A program made the translations under genes and the position numbers. From assembly GCF_900120165.1 (NCBI RefSeq), contig NZ_LT635475.1, positions 1,116,001 through 1,180,000 of the forward strand: a stretch of DNA of 64,000 bases, read 5' to 3'. This DNA is from Ezakiella massiliensis. GTDB taxonomy: Bacteria > Bacillota > Clostridia > Tissierellales > Peptoniphilaceae. This document shows positions 53,613-62,959 of this stretch, one piece after another. Positions within the stretch are counted from its first letter, which is position 1. Every line of letters begins with the position of its first letter. The notes beneath the pieces were generated by a model that did not search any database, had not been told where the DNA came from, and saw only the letters and a list, made by a program, of their open reading frames with translations.

Positions 53613-55442
53613 ATGGCAAAGCGTATAGAACCTGATTTAAAAAAGATAGGTGAATATTTAACTCTAAAAAAGGGGGTTAGTTTTATAATTCCTGAGTATC
53701 AAAGAGCATACTCATGGGAAGTTAAACAATGTGATAAATTCTGGCAGGATATAGAAGATTTTATTTTAGCAGGAGCTGAAGATCCCTATTTTTTTGGCAC
53801 CATAATAATAAGCTGCGAAGATAAAGATAACAAGCTCAATCTAATTGATGGCCAACAAAGAACGACAACTTTTATTCTGCTTTTTAAAGCCCTATTAATA
53901 TGCCTGGAAGAGGCTATTGAAGACACCAAAACCTATGATAATCCTGAAAAATTGAAAAGAACTCTGGGCATGAAAAGAGACAGGCTTTTAAAAATCTTAT
54001 ACAAGGCTGAAGACGATGAAGTCTATGATATCATAGAAGATTTTTACAATCATGATAAAGAGGATATGTTAAACAACTTATCTATTAACGAACTTTACAA
54101 AGATGAACTCAGCATTATTTTAAATTCTAAAACTTTTGCTGAAGCTGAGAAAAAAGTTACAACAATTAAATATAAGCAAAAAGATAATAAGTACACCAAT
54201 TTCTTTAGAAATTTTAAGTATTTCTACAATAAACTTAAAGATTTGTCTCCAGAGGATTTAAATATTTTTGCTGACAATGTCCTTGACAAGACAGAAATCA
54301 TAGAAATCCGCAGCTGGAATGTTGAGCAAGCCATTACAATGTTCAACTCGCTAAATTCCGCAGGCATGCCATTGTTGGATGCAGACATTATATCAGCTCA
54401 GCTTTATTCTAATGCTGTTAATGAAAAAGAGGACTTTATTAACAATTGGTCTGAACTTAAAAAAATAGTTTCAGACTTAGAAAAAAGCAATGTGGTAAAT
54501 ATAGATGGCATACTCAAACAGTACATGTATATAAAACGCGCCATAGATAAAGAATATATATCCGAAGGCCAATCCGTTGATGTATCAACACCTGGTATTA
54601 GGAGATACTACACAGATTTAAACAAAAAACTTCTGGAAGATCCTTTGAGGCTAACCTCAAGATTTTTAAAGATAGCAAAAATCTGGGATAGAATAAAAGA
54701 TTACTCCATAGTTCAGCTGGCTTTTAAATTTAATGAAAACATAAAAGTTTATTTAATCTCTTACTTGTACAGGTTTGAAGTGGACGAAATAAGTGAAAAA
54801 CTAGTGTCAGACTTTATGAACTACCTACTTAAAATATTTGTAGTCCTTGAATTGGTAGATACGGGATTCTCAAGTGCTAGATTTAAATCATTCTTATTTG
54901 GATTAAATACAAAGCTTGTAGATGAAAATATAGACCCTCAAAATATCCAATATGAAATAAAAACCCATATAGAAAAAAACTGGAATAAAGCTGATCTAAA
55001 AGAAAGAGTATTAGATTACACAAAGAACCCTCTGGTATACTTGGATGAATACATTTACTGCAAAAAAGAAGGCAGCAAATTTATCTTGCCTGAAAAATAC
55101 GAGATTGAGCATATAATGCCAAGAAGCGGCAGAAATATAGAGCAAATCAGAGAAGATGCAGGTCTCAACAAAAAAGAAGAATTTTTGGATATTGTCAATA
55201 AATTAGGGAACAAAATTCTTTTAGAAGATAATATCAATAGATCACTAGGAAACGAATGGTTTAGATCCAAAATCCAATCCTCAATAAAAGAAAAAGCTGG
55301 CTATAAAGACAGCATGTTTTGTCTGCCAGTAAAGATCGCTGAAAAGTATGAGGATGACGACATGCCAAGATGGACAGTTGAGGACATAAATAATAGAAAT
55401 GAAGTTATTGCAGAAAATATAATGGACTTTATTTTTGAATAA
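53613..55442 (+). CDS. DUF262-DUF1524 protein, GmrSD-like
   Basis: 609 residues. The N-terminal DUF262 has IIPEYQRAYSWEVKQCDKFW and NLIDGQQRTTTFILL, a ParB/Srx-like nucleotide-using fold. The C-terminal DUF1524 has the HNH nuclease signature YEIEHIMPRSG and a later Asn-rich stretch. GmrSD-type enzymes cut modified phage DNA. It has its own AAAGGAGG, 47 nt after the HIRAN gene. Base composition is AT-richer than the two genes before it. Confidence 0.9.
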   Translation: MAKRIEPDLKKIGEYLTLKKGVSFIIPEYQRAYSWEVKQCDKFWQDIEDFILAGAEDPYFFGTIIISCEDKDNKLNLIDGQQRTTTFILLFKALLICLEEAIEDTKTYDNPEKLKRTLGMKRDRLLKILYKAEDDEVYDIIEDFYNHDKEDMLNNLSINELYKDELSIILNSKTFAEAEKKVTTIKYKQKDNKYTNFFRNFKYFYNKLKDLSPEDLNIFADNVLDKTEIIEIRSWNVEQAITMFNSLNSAGMPLLDADIISAQLYSNAVNEKEDFINNWSELKKIVSDLEKSNVVNIDGILKQYMYIKRAIDKEYISEGQSVDVSTPGIRRYYTDLNKKLLEDPLRLTSRFLKIAKIWDRIKDYSIVQLAFKFNENIKVYLISYLYRFEVDEISEKLVSDFMNYLLKIFVVLELVDTGFSSARFKSFLFGLNTKLVDENIDPQNIQYEIKTHIEKNWNKADLKERVLDYTKNPLVYLDEYIYCKKEGSKFILPEKYEIEHIMPRSGRNIEQIREDAGLNKKEEFLDIVNKLGNKILLEDNINRSLGNEWFRSKIQSSIKEKAGYKDSMFCLPVKIAEKYEDDDMPRWTVEDINNRNEVIAENIMDFIFE

Positions 55443-55528
55443 TAAAATAGAGATATAATACAAGCTTAACACTTTAGCAAAGTCATTGTAACAAGGATGG
55501 TATATTATTAACATGAGGGGGTGGGTGG

Positions 55529-55762
55529 ATGAAGATCAGGTTTTTAGGTGAGTCAGATCCTATTTACTTATTGCACGGCAAGGTTTATGATGTTATTAGT
55601 ATTGAGAAGGAATGGTACAGGATTATTGACGAGGAGGGCGAGGATTATTTATATCCACCTGATATTTTTGAAATTGTTGATGATAGTCCTATAAAAAATA
55701 TAGCAGAGAGTATGGAAAGCTTATATGAGAAAGAGTCAGAAACATATTATAAGGGGGTATGA
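55529..55762 (+). CDS. Small SH3-like hypothetical protein
   Basis: 77 residues; beta-rich with FLGESDPIYLLHGKVYDVIS and WYRIIDEEGEDYLYPPDIFE, resembling small proteins found next to immunity genes in Firmicutes. A specific function is not known. GAGGGGGTGGG lies upstream, and its stop overlaps the next start by 4 nt. Confidence 0.75.
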   Translation: MKIRFLGESDPIYLLHGKVYDVISIEKEWYRIIDEEGEDYLYPPDIFEIVDDSPIKNIAESMESLYEKESETYYKGV

Positions 55763-56856
55763 GCATGAAGTATAGTGAAGTAGGTTTTAGAGCTTTTTAT
55801 AATAATTTTATTGCTGTTCCACTTAAGGATAGTCTGAAAGACCTAATAAAAGACTTTCAAGGAGCAGATAAAGCAAATTATATTTTAACATATGGATACA
55901 TTGATCACACAACAGGTTTAACGCTTGAAGTGTTGGCTGCTGCCTTTAAGGGTAATGAAGGTTTTCTCTTTGCAGCTGGAAACCCAGAAATATCATTAAA
56001 GATTAGAATTGGATCTGTTATGGATGATGAATGTTTTTATTTTGATGATGAAGACGGGAAAATGTATAAAAGTTATGCAGACAAGATAGAAAGCTTAAAA
56101 ATCTATTATGCGGGAGATGAAGTGGAAGAATCTCGCAATATGCGTTTCTTAGATCCATCAAGAAGCCCAGAATATCCTGATGATTTATTGGTATATCTTG
56201 TTAAAGACGGAAATGAACTGGAAGGGTGCTGGGTACGTATTGAGGCTTTAGGGGAACATAATATGATCGGAATTTTGCTTAATGAACCTGACCAGGATTT
56301 TGGTTGTCACATAGATGATAGAATTGAATTTTACGTGCAACATAATGATTATAAAGAAATATCACTATGGGCTAATATGAATCAAAGTGCAAGAATCACT
56401 GCTGAGGATTTAGAAGATGGAAAAGTGTTAGAAGCTGCCATCCACACTTGTAACGAAGAGCCTACTGAAAAACACTTGCTGGATATCATGGCGATTTTAA
56501 AAGATAGCTATGTGTGGATTCCGTGCAATGCTATAATGAGCGATGCAGATCAAGCAAGATTGACCGCTAAGGATATAAATATTGGTGAAGAATTTACTAC
56601 TCATGATGAAATAAGGATGGTTCCTGATATATTACAAAGTGAAGATGAATTTTTCTTCCCTGTATTTTCTAATATAGAAGCAATGGGCGAGTATGGAAAT
56701 GGATTCTCCAAAGTACAGAAGCATTTTTTGGAAGCGCTTGAGCTCGCAAAAAACAATGATAGAGACCTGGCAGGCATAGTTATAAATGCATTTTCGGAGC
56801 CCTATATACTATATAAAGAATTATGGAATTTATTCGATAAGACGGAATCTTATTAG
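55759..56856 (+). CDS. DUF2314-like plus SseB-like domain protein
   Basis: 365 residues. The middle contains GCWVRIEALGEHNMIGILLNEP, a DUF2314-like pattern, and the C-terminal 130 residues look like an SseB N-terminal domain (YVWIPCNAIMSDADQARL, FFFPVFSNIEAMGEYGNGFS). Both domains are frequent in immunity or contact-dependent systems, but no toxin gene is adjacent. Acidic throughout. Translationally coupled to the small gene upstream. Confidence 0.65.
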   Translation: MSMKYSEVGFRAFYNNFIAVPLKDSLKDLIKDFQGADKANYILTYGYIDHTTGLTLEVLAAAFKGNEGFLFAAGNPEISLKIRIGSVMDDECFYFDDEDGKMYKSYADKIESLKIYYAGDEVEESRNMRFLDPSRSPEYPDDLLVYLVKDGNELEGCWVRIEALGEHNMIGILLNEPDQDFGCHIDDRIEFYVQHNDYKEISLWANMNQSARITAEDLEDGKVLEAAIHTCNEEPTEKHLLDIMAILKDSYVWIPCNAIMSDADQARLTAKDINIGEEFTTHDEIRMVPDILQSEDEFFFPVFSNIEAMGEYGNGFSKVQKHFLEALELAKNNDRDLAGIVINAFSEPYILYKELWNLFDKTESY

Positions 56857-56909
56857 TATTCATTTTTTATTAATGATGAAAAATTTGTTTAGTTAATAAG
56901 CACACCCAT

Positions 56910-56931
56910 GCCCACTTTTGTGGGCTTTTTG
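56910..56931 (+). terminator. Terminator after the SseB-like gene
   Basis: GCCCAC-TTTT-GTGGGC followed by TTTTT. Confidence 0.88.
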
Positions 56932-57012
56932 TTTTAAAATGTATCATTTAATACAAAAAATTTGACTATTAAAATTTTGAGGTGTATAATTGTATTAAGA
57001 AGAGGTAAGTTT

Positions 57013-57423
57013 ATGCGTAATGACTACAATCGTGATTATACAATAGATGAGATTAGGGAGATTCTTTCTATTATTAAGACCTGTGTAAGTAATGATAATT
57101 ATACAGTTTCACTTAATGAAAATAGGCTTGAGAATATTGATTTTATCAACACATACAACCTGACTCCTGCTAAGCGCAAGAGGATTCTTTTGAGTCTTGA
57201 GGTGGAGGATTTTTGCTATTCACTTAATAATCTAAAGTCTGGCTTTGAAGATGAGATCTTATATATTTTTGCACCTATTGTTACATTATTTGAAGCAGAT
57301 GGCGCAGAATCCTTAGTTTCTATGTATATTAAGTTTAATATCATTGACAGTAGTAGGGGGGATTTTATTGTAGTTGTGTCTTTTCATGGGCTCAACTATC
57401 TGATTGATTACGTTTTTAAATAA
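57013..57423 (+). CDS. MqsR-family toxin
   Basis: 136 residues from ATG 57013, preceded by AGAGG; upstream frame extension is not needed. MqsR-like pattern: TIDEIREILSIIKTC at the N-terminus, ILLSLEVEDFCYSLNNLKSG, an EILYIFAPIV strand and SMYIKFNII...FIVVVSFH near the end. MqsR is a ribosome-independent mRNA interferase that cuts at GC-containing sites. The antitoxin gene follows after 12 nt, the toxin-first order seen for mqsRA. Confidence 0.78.
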   Translation: MRNDYNRDYTIDEIREILSIIKTCVSNDNYTVSLNENRLENIDFINTYNLTPAKRKRILLSLEVEDFCYSLNNLKSGFEDEILYIFAPIVTLFEADGAESLVSMYIKFNIIDSSRGDFIVVVSFHGLNYLIDYVFK

Positions 57424-57435
57424 GGAGGCAATATT

Positions 57436-58536
57436 ATGGCAAAAAATAAATTTTTCTGCGATGGATGCAGAGATTTTGTGGACTATAAAATCATAAATGA
57501 GGATATGAATCAAAATTTAAAGGGTAAGGATTATTTTTTTAGTGGTAAGAGGGCTTTTTGCCAGTCTTGTGGCAATGAGCTTTACCCTGATGAGGTCTCT
57601 GAATATAATTTAAAGACCTTGTATGATGTTTATAGGAAAGAAAATTCAATTATTTCTCATGAGGATATTAAAAATCTTCCTGAGATGTATGATATAGGCA
57701 AGAGGCCTTTGTCGACCTTGCTTGATTTGGGTGAGCAAACTCTGACTCGTTATATAGACGGTGATCTGCCTACAAAGCAGTATTCAGATTACTTGCAAAG
57801 GGTTCATGATGAGCCAGTGTATTATAATGAGATTTTAGAAAAAAACAAGGATAAGATTTCTGATGTAACATATAGAAAGTCAAAGGCTGCGGTTGAGGAG
57901 ATTTTAAACTCAAAATCCATAGAAAAGACCAAGATTAAATTGGCTTGTGATTATTTGATTAACGCTATTGGAGATATAACTCCTTTGGCTTTACAAAAGT
58001 GCTTGTACTATTTCCAAGGTTTTTTCATGGCCTTTAATGGTCGCCCTGTTTTTAATGAGGACTGCGAGGCCTGGGTGCACGGGCCTGTTTACAGAGAAAC
58101 ATATAATGAATACAAGGATTATAGCTTTAATCCAATTGAAGCAAGGGGAAATTTTGATCAATCAGGTTTTACCCAGCAGGAGTTTGACATATTGGACAGT
58201 GTAATCAATTATGCCTCATGCTACAGCGGCAAGGTTTTGGAAGAAATCACACACATGGAAGAGCCTTGGCGCAAGGCTAGAAAAGATTTGCCGGCCTTTG
58301 CACCTTCTAATGAGATTATTGTAAAAGAAGATATTTGCGATTACTTTACCAAGGTTAAGGATAGGTATGGAATGATAAACCCTTCTGACATGGGGGATTA
58401 TTTTAAGGATATGTTCATAAAGCAGTCTATCAAAAATAATTCTCTGCCTATGGGATTGAATCTCAACGCTATAGATAAGGTATCTGACAATATTATGGAT
58501 AATTATGATTCGGCTTTTAAGGAATTAGTCAAATAA
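57436..58536 (+). CDS. MqsA-like zinc-ribbon/HTH protein with Panacea (SocA/DUF4065) domain
   Basis: 366 residues. The N-terminus has two cysteine pairs (FFCDGCRDFVDY and FCQSCGNEL), as in MqsA, followed by an HTH-like region (RPLSTLLDLGEQTLTRYIDG). The C-terminal half is a Panacea domain (TPLALQKCLYYFQGFFMAFN, EAWVHGPVYRETYNEY). In MqsA the N-terminal zinc domain neutralises MqsR and the HTH represses the operon. Here the Panacea part may add or replace contacts. It follows the toxin gene with AAGGAGG before its ATG. Confidence 0.85.
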   Translation: MAKNKFFCDGCRDFVDYKIINEDMNQNLKGKDYFFSGKRAFCQSCGNELYPDEVSEYNLKTLYDVYRKENSIISHEDIKNLPEMYDIGKRPLSTLLDLGEQTLTRYIDGDLPTKQYSDYLQRVHDEPVYYNEILEKNKDKISDVTYRKSKAAVEEILNSKSIEKTKIKLACDYLINAIGDITPLALQKCLYYFQGFFMAFNGRPVFNEDCEAWVHGPVYRETYNEYKDYSFNPIEARGNFDQSGFTQQEFDILDSVINYASCYSGKVLEEITHMEEPWRKARKDLPAFAPSNEIIVKEDICDYFTKVKDRYGMINPSDMGDYFKDMFIKQSIKNNSLPMGLNLNAIDKVSDNIMDNYDSAFKELVK

Positions 58537-58622
58537 AAATGCTAAACAGTTGAACTCAAAATGCCAATTACTTGAATGAAAACATGCCAAACACTTGAAT
58601 AAAAACTTGCCAATCACTTGAA
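58536..58622 (+). repeat. Four direct repeats of ATGCCAAnnACTTGAAT
   Basis: Variants begin near 58539 (TGCTAAACAGTTGAACT), 58562, 58584 and 58608, period 22-24 bp, with AAAA(C) spacers. They start at the stop codon of the antitoxin gene. No gene of this sequence exists in the 58537-59005 gap apart from the RhuM relic. Confidence 0.75.
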
Positions 58623-58690
58623 TATATTTAATTTATTGCGAGAAAGACGAATGCACAAGTAAGTTTTATGCACGAACAGGTAAACATTTG

Positions 58691-58718
58691 AGCGAGAGAG
58701 GGATCTTTCGCTTTTTTT
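58691..58718 (+). terminator. Terminator after the toxin-antitoxin pair
   Basis: AGCGAGAGA and TCTTTCGCT form a stem followed by seven T. Confidence 0.78.
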
Positions 58719-58811
58719 GTACGAGCAAAGACGTTATAGAATTATATTTTGATTTTTATGAAATAAAATCTGAGTTATGGTATAATAAATTTAAGAAAAC
58801 AGTTTATTTAA

Positions 58812-58982
58812 AATTTTAAAAACATTATAAAGAGTGAAAAATATTTTGACAGAGAATTGGAAGAAAATCGAACTGTTTCCAAAATGGAAATAGTTCAAAA
58901 TGAAGGTAATAGAACTGACTACTATAATCTAGATGCAATTATAGCTTTAGGCTATAGATATATAAGTAAACAGGCTATTTAA
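58812..58982 (+). pseudogene. RhuM-family fragment
   Basis: A 56-codon open frame without an initial Met reads SEKYFDRELEENRTVSKMEI and then EGNRTDYYNLDAIIALGYR before a stop. YYNLDxIIxxGYRV is the hallmark of RhuM virulence proteins, which are about 330 residues and often sit beside restriction genes. Only this internal slice remains, ending 23 nt before the MmeI-like gene. Confidence 0.65.
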
Positions 58983-59005
58983 ATTTTTAATACATAAAGG
59001 AAAGA

Positions 59006-61783
59006 GTGGAAATTATGTTGACACAAAGACAGCAAAGACAAGCAGCAAGGGAATTTGCGAAAAAATGGGAAGGCGTTGGTTACGAAAAGGGCGATTCTGC
59101 CAGGTTTTGGCTCTCTCTTTTGAATGAGGTTTTTGGAGTCGACAAGCCTGCGGATTACATGAGATTTGAAGACCAAGTTATGCTTGACCACACAAGTTTT
59201 ATTGATGGATTTATCCCATCTACCCACGTACTTATAGAGCAAAAGTCAATTGACAAGGACCTCCGCAAGGGGATCAGGCAGTCTGATGGTTCTATTCTCT
59301 CACCCTTTCAACAAGCCAAAAGGTATTCTATTGAGCTCCCTTATGATGACAGGCCCAGGTGGATTGTACTTTCCAATTTCAAGGAATTCCACATCTATGA
59401 TATGAATAAACCACAAGCCGAGCCAGAAGTCGTCTACTTAAAAGACTTGGAAGAAGATTATTACAGGCTGAATTTTTTGGTTGACGAAAGAGAACAGTCC
59501 ATTAAAAAAGCTTTGGAAGTTTCAATCAAAGCTGGTGAACTCGTTGGCGTTTTATACGACGCCCTCTTGAAACAATATCAAAATCCAGAGGACAGCAAGA
59601 CCCTGCAAGACTTAAATGTGCTTTGCGTTAGACTTGTATTTTGCTTTTATGCAGAAGATGCAGGTCTATTTGGCAAGCACAATATGTTTCACGACTACCT
59701 GGCCAAATTCAAAGACTCGCCCTCTAGTTTTAGAACGAGTTTAATCCAACTCTTTAAAATTTTAGACCAAAAAGAAGATGAAAGAGACCCATATTTATCT
59801 GATGATATATTGGCCTTCCCCTATGTAAACGGCGGACTCTTTGCCAAAGATGATATAATTATACCAAGGGTAGATGAAGAGATAATTAATATAATTTTAG
59901 ACCAGGCTTCGGCTGGTTTTGATTGGTCAAAGATAAGTCCAACTATTTTTGGTGGAGTTTTTGAATCAACCTTGAACCCAGAGACCAGAAGGTCCGGAGG
60001 TATGCACTACACTTCAATCGAAAACATCCACAAGCTAATAGACCCCCTCTTTATGGATGAGCTCAGAGCCGAATTTCAAGAAGCTGTAGAGATAAAAACT
60101 TTAAATATAAAACAGAAGAAACTAAGAGACCTCCAAGACAAGATTGCCTCTTTGAAATTTTTGGACCCAGCTGCGGGCAGCGGAAATTTTTTAACCGAGA
60201 CCTACCTTACCCTACGCAGGCTGGAAAACGAAATTTTAAAAGAGCTTTACGGCAACCAAATCGTTATGGGCCAAACCCACAACCCAATCAAGGTTTCCAT
60301 CCGCCAATTTTATGGAATAGAAATCAACGACTTTGCAGTGTCTGTTGCTAGGACCGCCCTTTGGATTGCAGAATCGCAGATGATGAAGGAAACAGAGGAT
60401 ATAATCAATATGAATTTGGATTTCTTCCCGCTGACAAATTATGCAAATATTGTTGAGGGCAATGCACTAGAAATAGATTGGGAAGAGGTTGTGCCTAAAG
60501 ATGAACTGAACTATATTATGGGTAATCCACCTTTTGTGGGGCATCAGTATAGAAATAAATCTCAGATTGATGATATGCTATTAGTGTTTGGATCTGATGG
60601 ATATAAAAAATTAGATTATGTTTGTTCTTGGTTTAAAAAATCAGCTGATTATATTGAGGATAAAGCCATACATGTTGCATTTGTATCAACCAACTCTATT
60701 ACTCAGGGTGAGCAGGCTAATTTAATGAGTGAATTATTTAAAGAATTAGATTTAATAATAAATTATGCTTATGAAACATTTGAGTGGATTAGCGAAGCAC
60801 CTAACAAAGCCGCTGTGCATTGTACTATAATAGGATTTTCTAGACAAAAGTATCAAAAAAATAATAAGTTTATTTTCAGCAATAGTATTCAAGGGAAGAA
60901 AGTAAACCATATTAATAATTATATATTGGATGCACCTGACATTATATTAAAAAATAGATCAGAAGCACCTAAAAATATGATTAAAATGATAAAAGGGAGT
61001 CAGCCCACAGATGGTGGAGGATTAATTTTTTCTGAAAAAGAATATGAGATTTTTATCGAAAAATACCCGAATAAGCAATATCTATTTAAAAGATATATGG
61101 GGGCTGATGATTATATTAATAACAAAACTAGATATTGTTTATGGTTAGATGGGGTGAACCCAAACGAATATAGAAATATAAAAGAAATAAGAGAACGACT
61201 AGAAAAAGTGAGTGAAATGAGAAGCAAATCTCCAACTAAAAGTGTTATAGAATGTGCAGATAGTCCATATTTATTTACTCAGATAAGACAGCCCGATACT
61301 GATTACATTATGGTTCCTCGGGTTTCGTCTGAAAGAAGAAGATATATACCTATTGGATTTGTGGGTAAAGAAGTAATTGCAAGTGATTCTACACAAATAA
61401 TTCCTGAAAATAATATGTATTTATTTGGAATATTAACCTCAAATGTGCATATGGCTTGGATGAGAGTTGTTGCTGGAAGGTTAAAAAGTGACTATAGATA
61501 TTCACCATTTGTATACAACAATTTCCCTTGGCCAAATCCCACAAGCGAGCAAAAGGAAAGAATAGAAAAGACGGCTCAAATGATTTTAGATGCAAGAAAT
61601 CTCTATCCAGATTCTTCGCTTGCAGATCTTTATGATGACTTGACCATGCCCCCCGAATTAAGAAAGGCCCACCAGGAAAATGACAAGGCTGTTATGGAGG
61701 CCTATGGTTTTGATTGGAGGACTATGACTGAATCTGAGTGCGTGGCAGAACTTATGAAATTGTACCAAGCGTTAGTAAAATAA
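59006..61783 (+). CDS. MmeI-type (type IIL) restriction-modification enzyme
   Basis: 925 residues, close to MmeI (919). N-terminal nuclease pattern: Asp near residue 70 with IEQKS (about 77-81), then helical spacer, N6-adenine methyltransferase motifs DPAAGSGNF (motif I, about 388) and NPPFVG (motif IV, about 506), and a C-terminal target-recognition part ending near FPWPNPTSEQKERIEK. Such enzymes both cut and methylate. The gene is mosaic: 60470-61510 is far more AT-rich than both ends. Start may be GTG 59006 or ATG 59015; a terminator follows. Confidence 0.9.
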   Translation: MEIMLTQRQQRQAAREFAKKWEGVGYEKGDSARFWLSLLNEVFGVDKPADYMRFEDQVMLDHTSFIDGFIPSTHVLIEQKSIDKDLRKGIRQSDGSILSPFQQAKRYSIELPYDDRPRWIVLSNFKEFHIYDMNKPQAEPEVVYLKDLEEDYYRLNFLVDEREQSIKKALEVSIKAGELVGVLYDALLKQYQNPEDSKTLQDLNVLCVRLVFCFYAEDAGLFGKHNMFHDYLAKFKDSPSSFRTSLIQLFKILDQKEDERDPYLSDDILAFPYVNGGLFAKDDIIIPRVDEEIINIILDQASAGFDWSKISPTIFGGVFESTLNPETRRSGGMHYTSIENIHKLIDPLFMDELRAEFQEAVEIKTLNIKQKKLRDLQDKIASLKFLDPAAGSGNFLTETYLTLRRLENEILKELYGNQIVMGQTHNPIKVSIRQFYGIEINDFAVSVARTALWIAESQMMKETEDIINMNLDFFPLTNYANIVEGNALEIDWEEVVPKDELNYIMGNPPFVGHQYRNKSQIDDMLLVFGSDGYKKLDYVCSWFKKSADYIEDKAIHVAFVSTNSITQGEQANLMSELFKELDLIINYAYETFEWISEAPNKAAVHCTIIGFSRQKYQKNNKFIFSNSIQGKKVNHINNYILDAPDIILKNRSEAPKNMIKMIKGSQPTDGGGLIFSEKEYEIFIEKYPNKQYLFKRYMGADDYINNKTRYCLWLDGVNPNEYRNIKEIRERLEKVSEMRSKSPTKSVIECADSPYLFTQIRQPDTDYIMVPRVSSERRRYIPIGFVGKEVIASDSTQIIPENNMYLFGILTSNVHMAWMRVVAGRLKSDYRYSPFVYNNFPWPNPTSEQKERIEKTAQMILDARNLYPDSSLADLYDDLTMPPELRKAHQENDKAVMEAYGFDWRTMTESECVAELMKLYQALVK

Positions 61784-61798
61784 AAAATCAATTGTTGA

Positions 61799-61824
61799 CC
61801 AGAGGTTTTGACCTCTGGTTTTTG
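61799..61824 (+). terminator. Terminator after the MmeI-like gene
   Basis: CCAGAGG-TTTTGA-CCTCTGG followed by a T run. Confidence 0.88.
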
Positions 61825-61915
61825 TTTACTTTACTTTGCATTTAGTGTAGAATAAATGTGGTGGCTTTTGTTTTTTGATTATTGCCACCGAAGAAGAATT
61901 TTTAGGAGGTTTATT

Positions 61916-62320
61916 ATGGATAATATTAAAAAAGTTTTAGAGGTTTTGGGGAGCGTTGATGTTTTTTACCTGGCTACAAGTGTTGACGGCAAGCCAAATG
62001 TAAGGCCTTTTGATGTGCATACAGAATTTGAAGGGAAGATTTATCTCGTGACCAAGAAGCACAAGAATGTTTACTCTGAGCTCAAGGCCAATCCTTATGT
62101 GGCTATTGCAAGGGCTACTGGTCAGGGCTATTTTAGGATTTACGGTGAGCTTATCGAGGACGACCGCCGCGAAGCGCGTGCTAAACTCGTAGACGACAAT
62201 GTGGAACTTTGCAAGGGCAAGTACGCCGCAGATGATGAGGACACAGCTGTTTTCTATTTCAAAGACGCGACTTTAAATCTGATGGAACACGGCAAAGACC
62301 CGATTGTGATTGAGTTTTAA
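61916..62320 (+). CDS. Pyridoxamine 5'-phosphate oxidase family protein
   Basis: 134 residues from ATG 61916, which has TTTAGGAGG upstream; a longer frame beginning at 61856 lacks one. A split-barrel FMN-binding fold is suggested by FYLATSVDGKPNVRPFDVHT and IYLVTKKHKNVYSELKANP. The exact substrate is unknown; such small members often reduce flavin or quinone-like compounds. The HAD gene starts directly after its stop. Confidence 0.88.
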   Translation: MDNIKKVLEVLGSVDVFYLATSVDGKPNVRPFDVHTEFEGKIYLVTKKHKNVYSELKANPYVAIARATGQGYFRIYGELIEDDRREARAKLVDDNVELCKGKYAADDEDTAVFYFKDATLNLMEHGKDPIVIEF

Positions 62321-62941
62321 ATGAAATTTAAAAATATTATTTTTGATGTGGACGGGACTCTTTTGGATTCCCGTTCGCAGACTATAGAGGCTTTTGACCG
62401 CCTGGCCATGGATAAAATTGGCCGCCACTTGGAGGGGGAGGAGAGAGACTTTGCCTTTCACAATCCTTCGTTGGAGACTTTGAAGGCCTTAGGGCTAGAA
62501 ACCAATGAGGAAAATATGGCCGAGCTTTACAGGCACTTTCACGATTTGTCTGGGAGTTTGAAATTTTTCCCCGGCATGAAGGAGGTCTTGGACCAAATAA
62601 AAACTAAAGTTAATTTTATGGGGATGGCGTCCAACCGCGACATCGACGAGTGCGAATACGCCCGGGCCCACAATGGTCTGGGTGTCTACTTTGACGACTA
62701 CGCCTGCAGGGACCATGTGGCTAATCCCAAACCCTCTGGCGACATGCTGGTCTGGTATATGAAAAAGCACGGACTAAATCCGGCCGAGACCATTTATATT
62801 GGCAATGCTGTGACCGACCATATGGCCGCAATCGACGCAGGAATAAGTTACGGAATTGCAGAGTGGGGGACCACGGAATATCTACAGGAAAAGGGGATTT
62901 CATTTAAAGAGCCAAAAGATATTCTCAAAATTTGCGGTTAA
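62321..62941 (+). CDS. HAD-superfamily hydrolase (phosphoglycolate phosphatase-like)
   Basis: 206 residues. Motif I DVDGTLLDS holds the nucleophile Asp, motif II is MASNRD, motif III KPSGDMLVWY with the conserved Lys, and motif IV is IYIGNAVTDHMAA. A C1 cap is inserted after motif I. It dephosphorylates a small metabolite, substrate unknown. The ATG follows the preceding stop codon with no gap. Confidence 0.9.
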   Translation: MKFKNIIFDVDGTLLDSRSQTIEAFDRLAMDKIGRHLEGEERDFAFHNPSLETLKALGLETNEENMAELYRHFHDLSGSLKFFPGMKEVLDQIKTKVNFMGMASNRDIDECEYARAHNGLGVYFDDYACRDHVANPKPSGDMLVWYMKKHGLNPAETIYIGNAVTDHMAAIDAGISYGIAEWGTTEYLQEKGISFKEPKDILKICG

Positions 62942-62959
62942 AATCGCGATATTCTCGTG

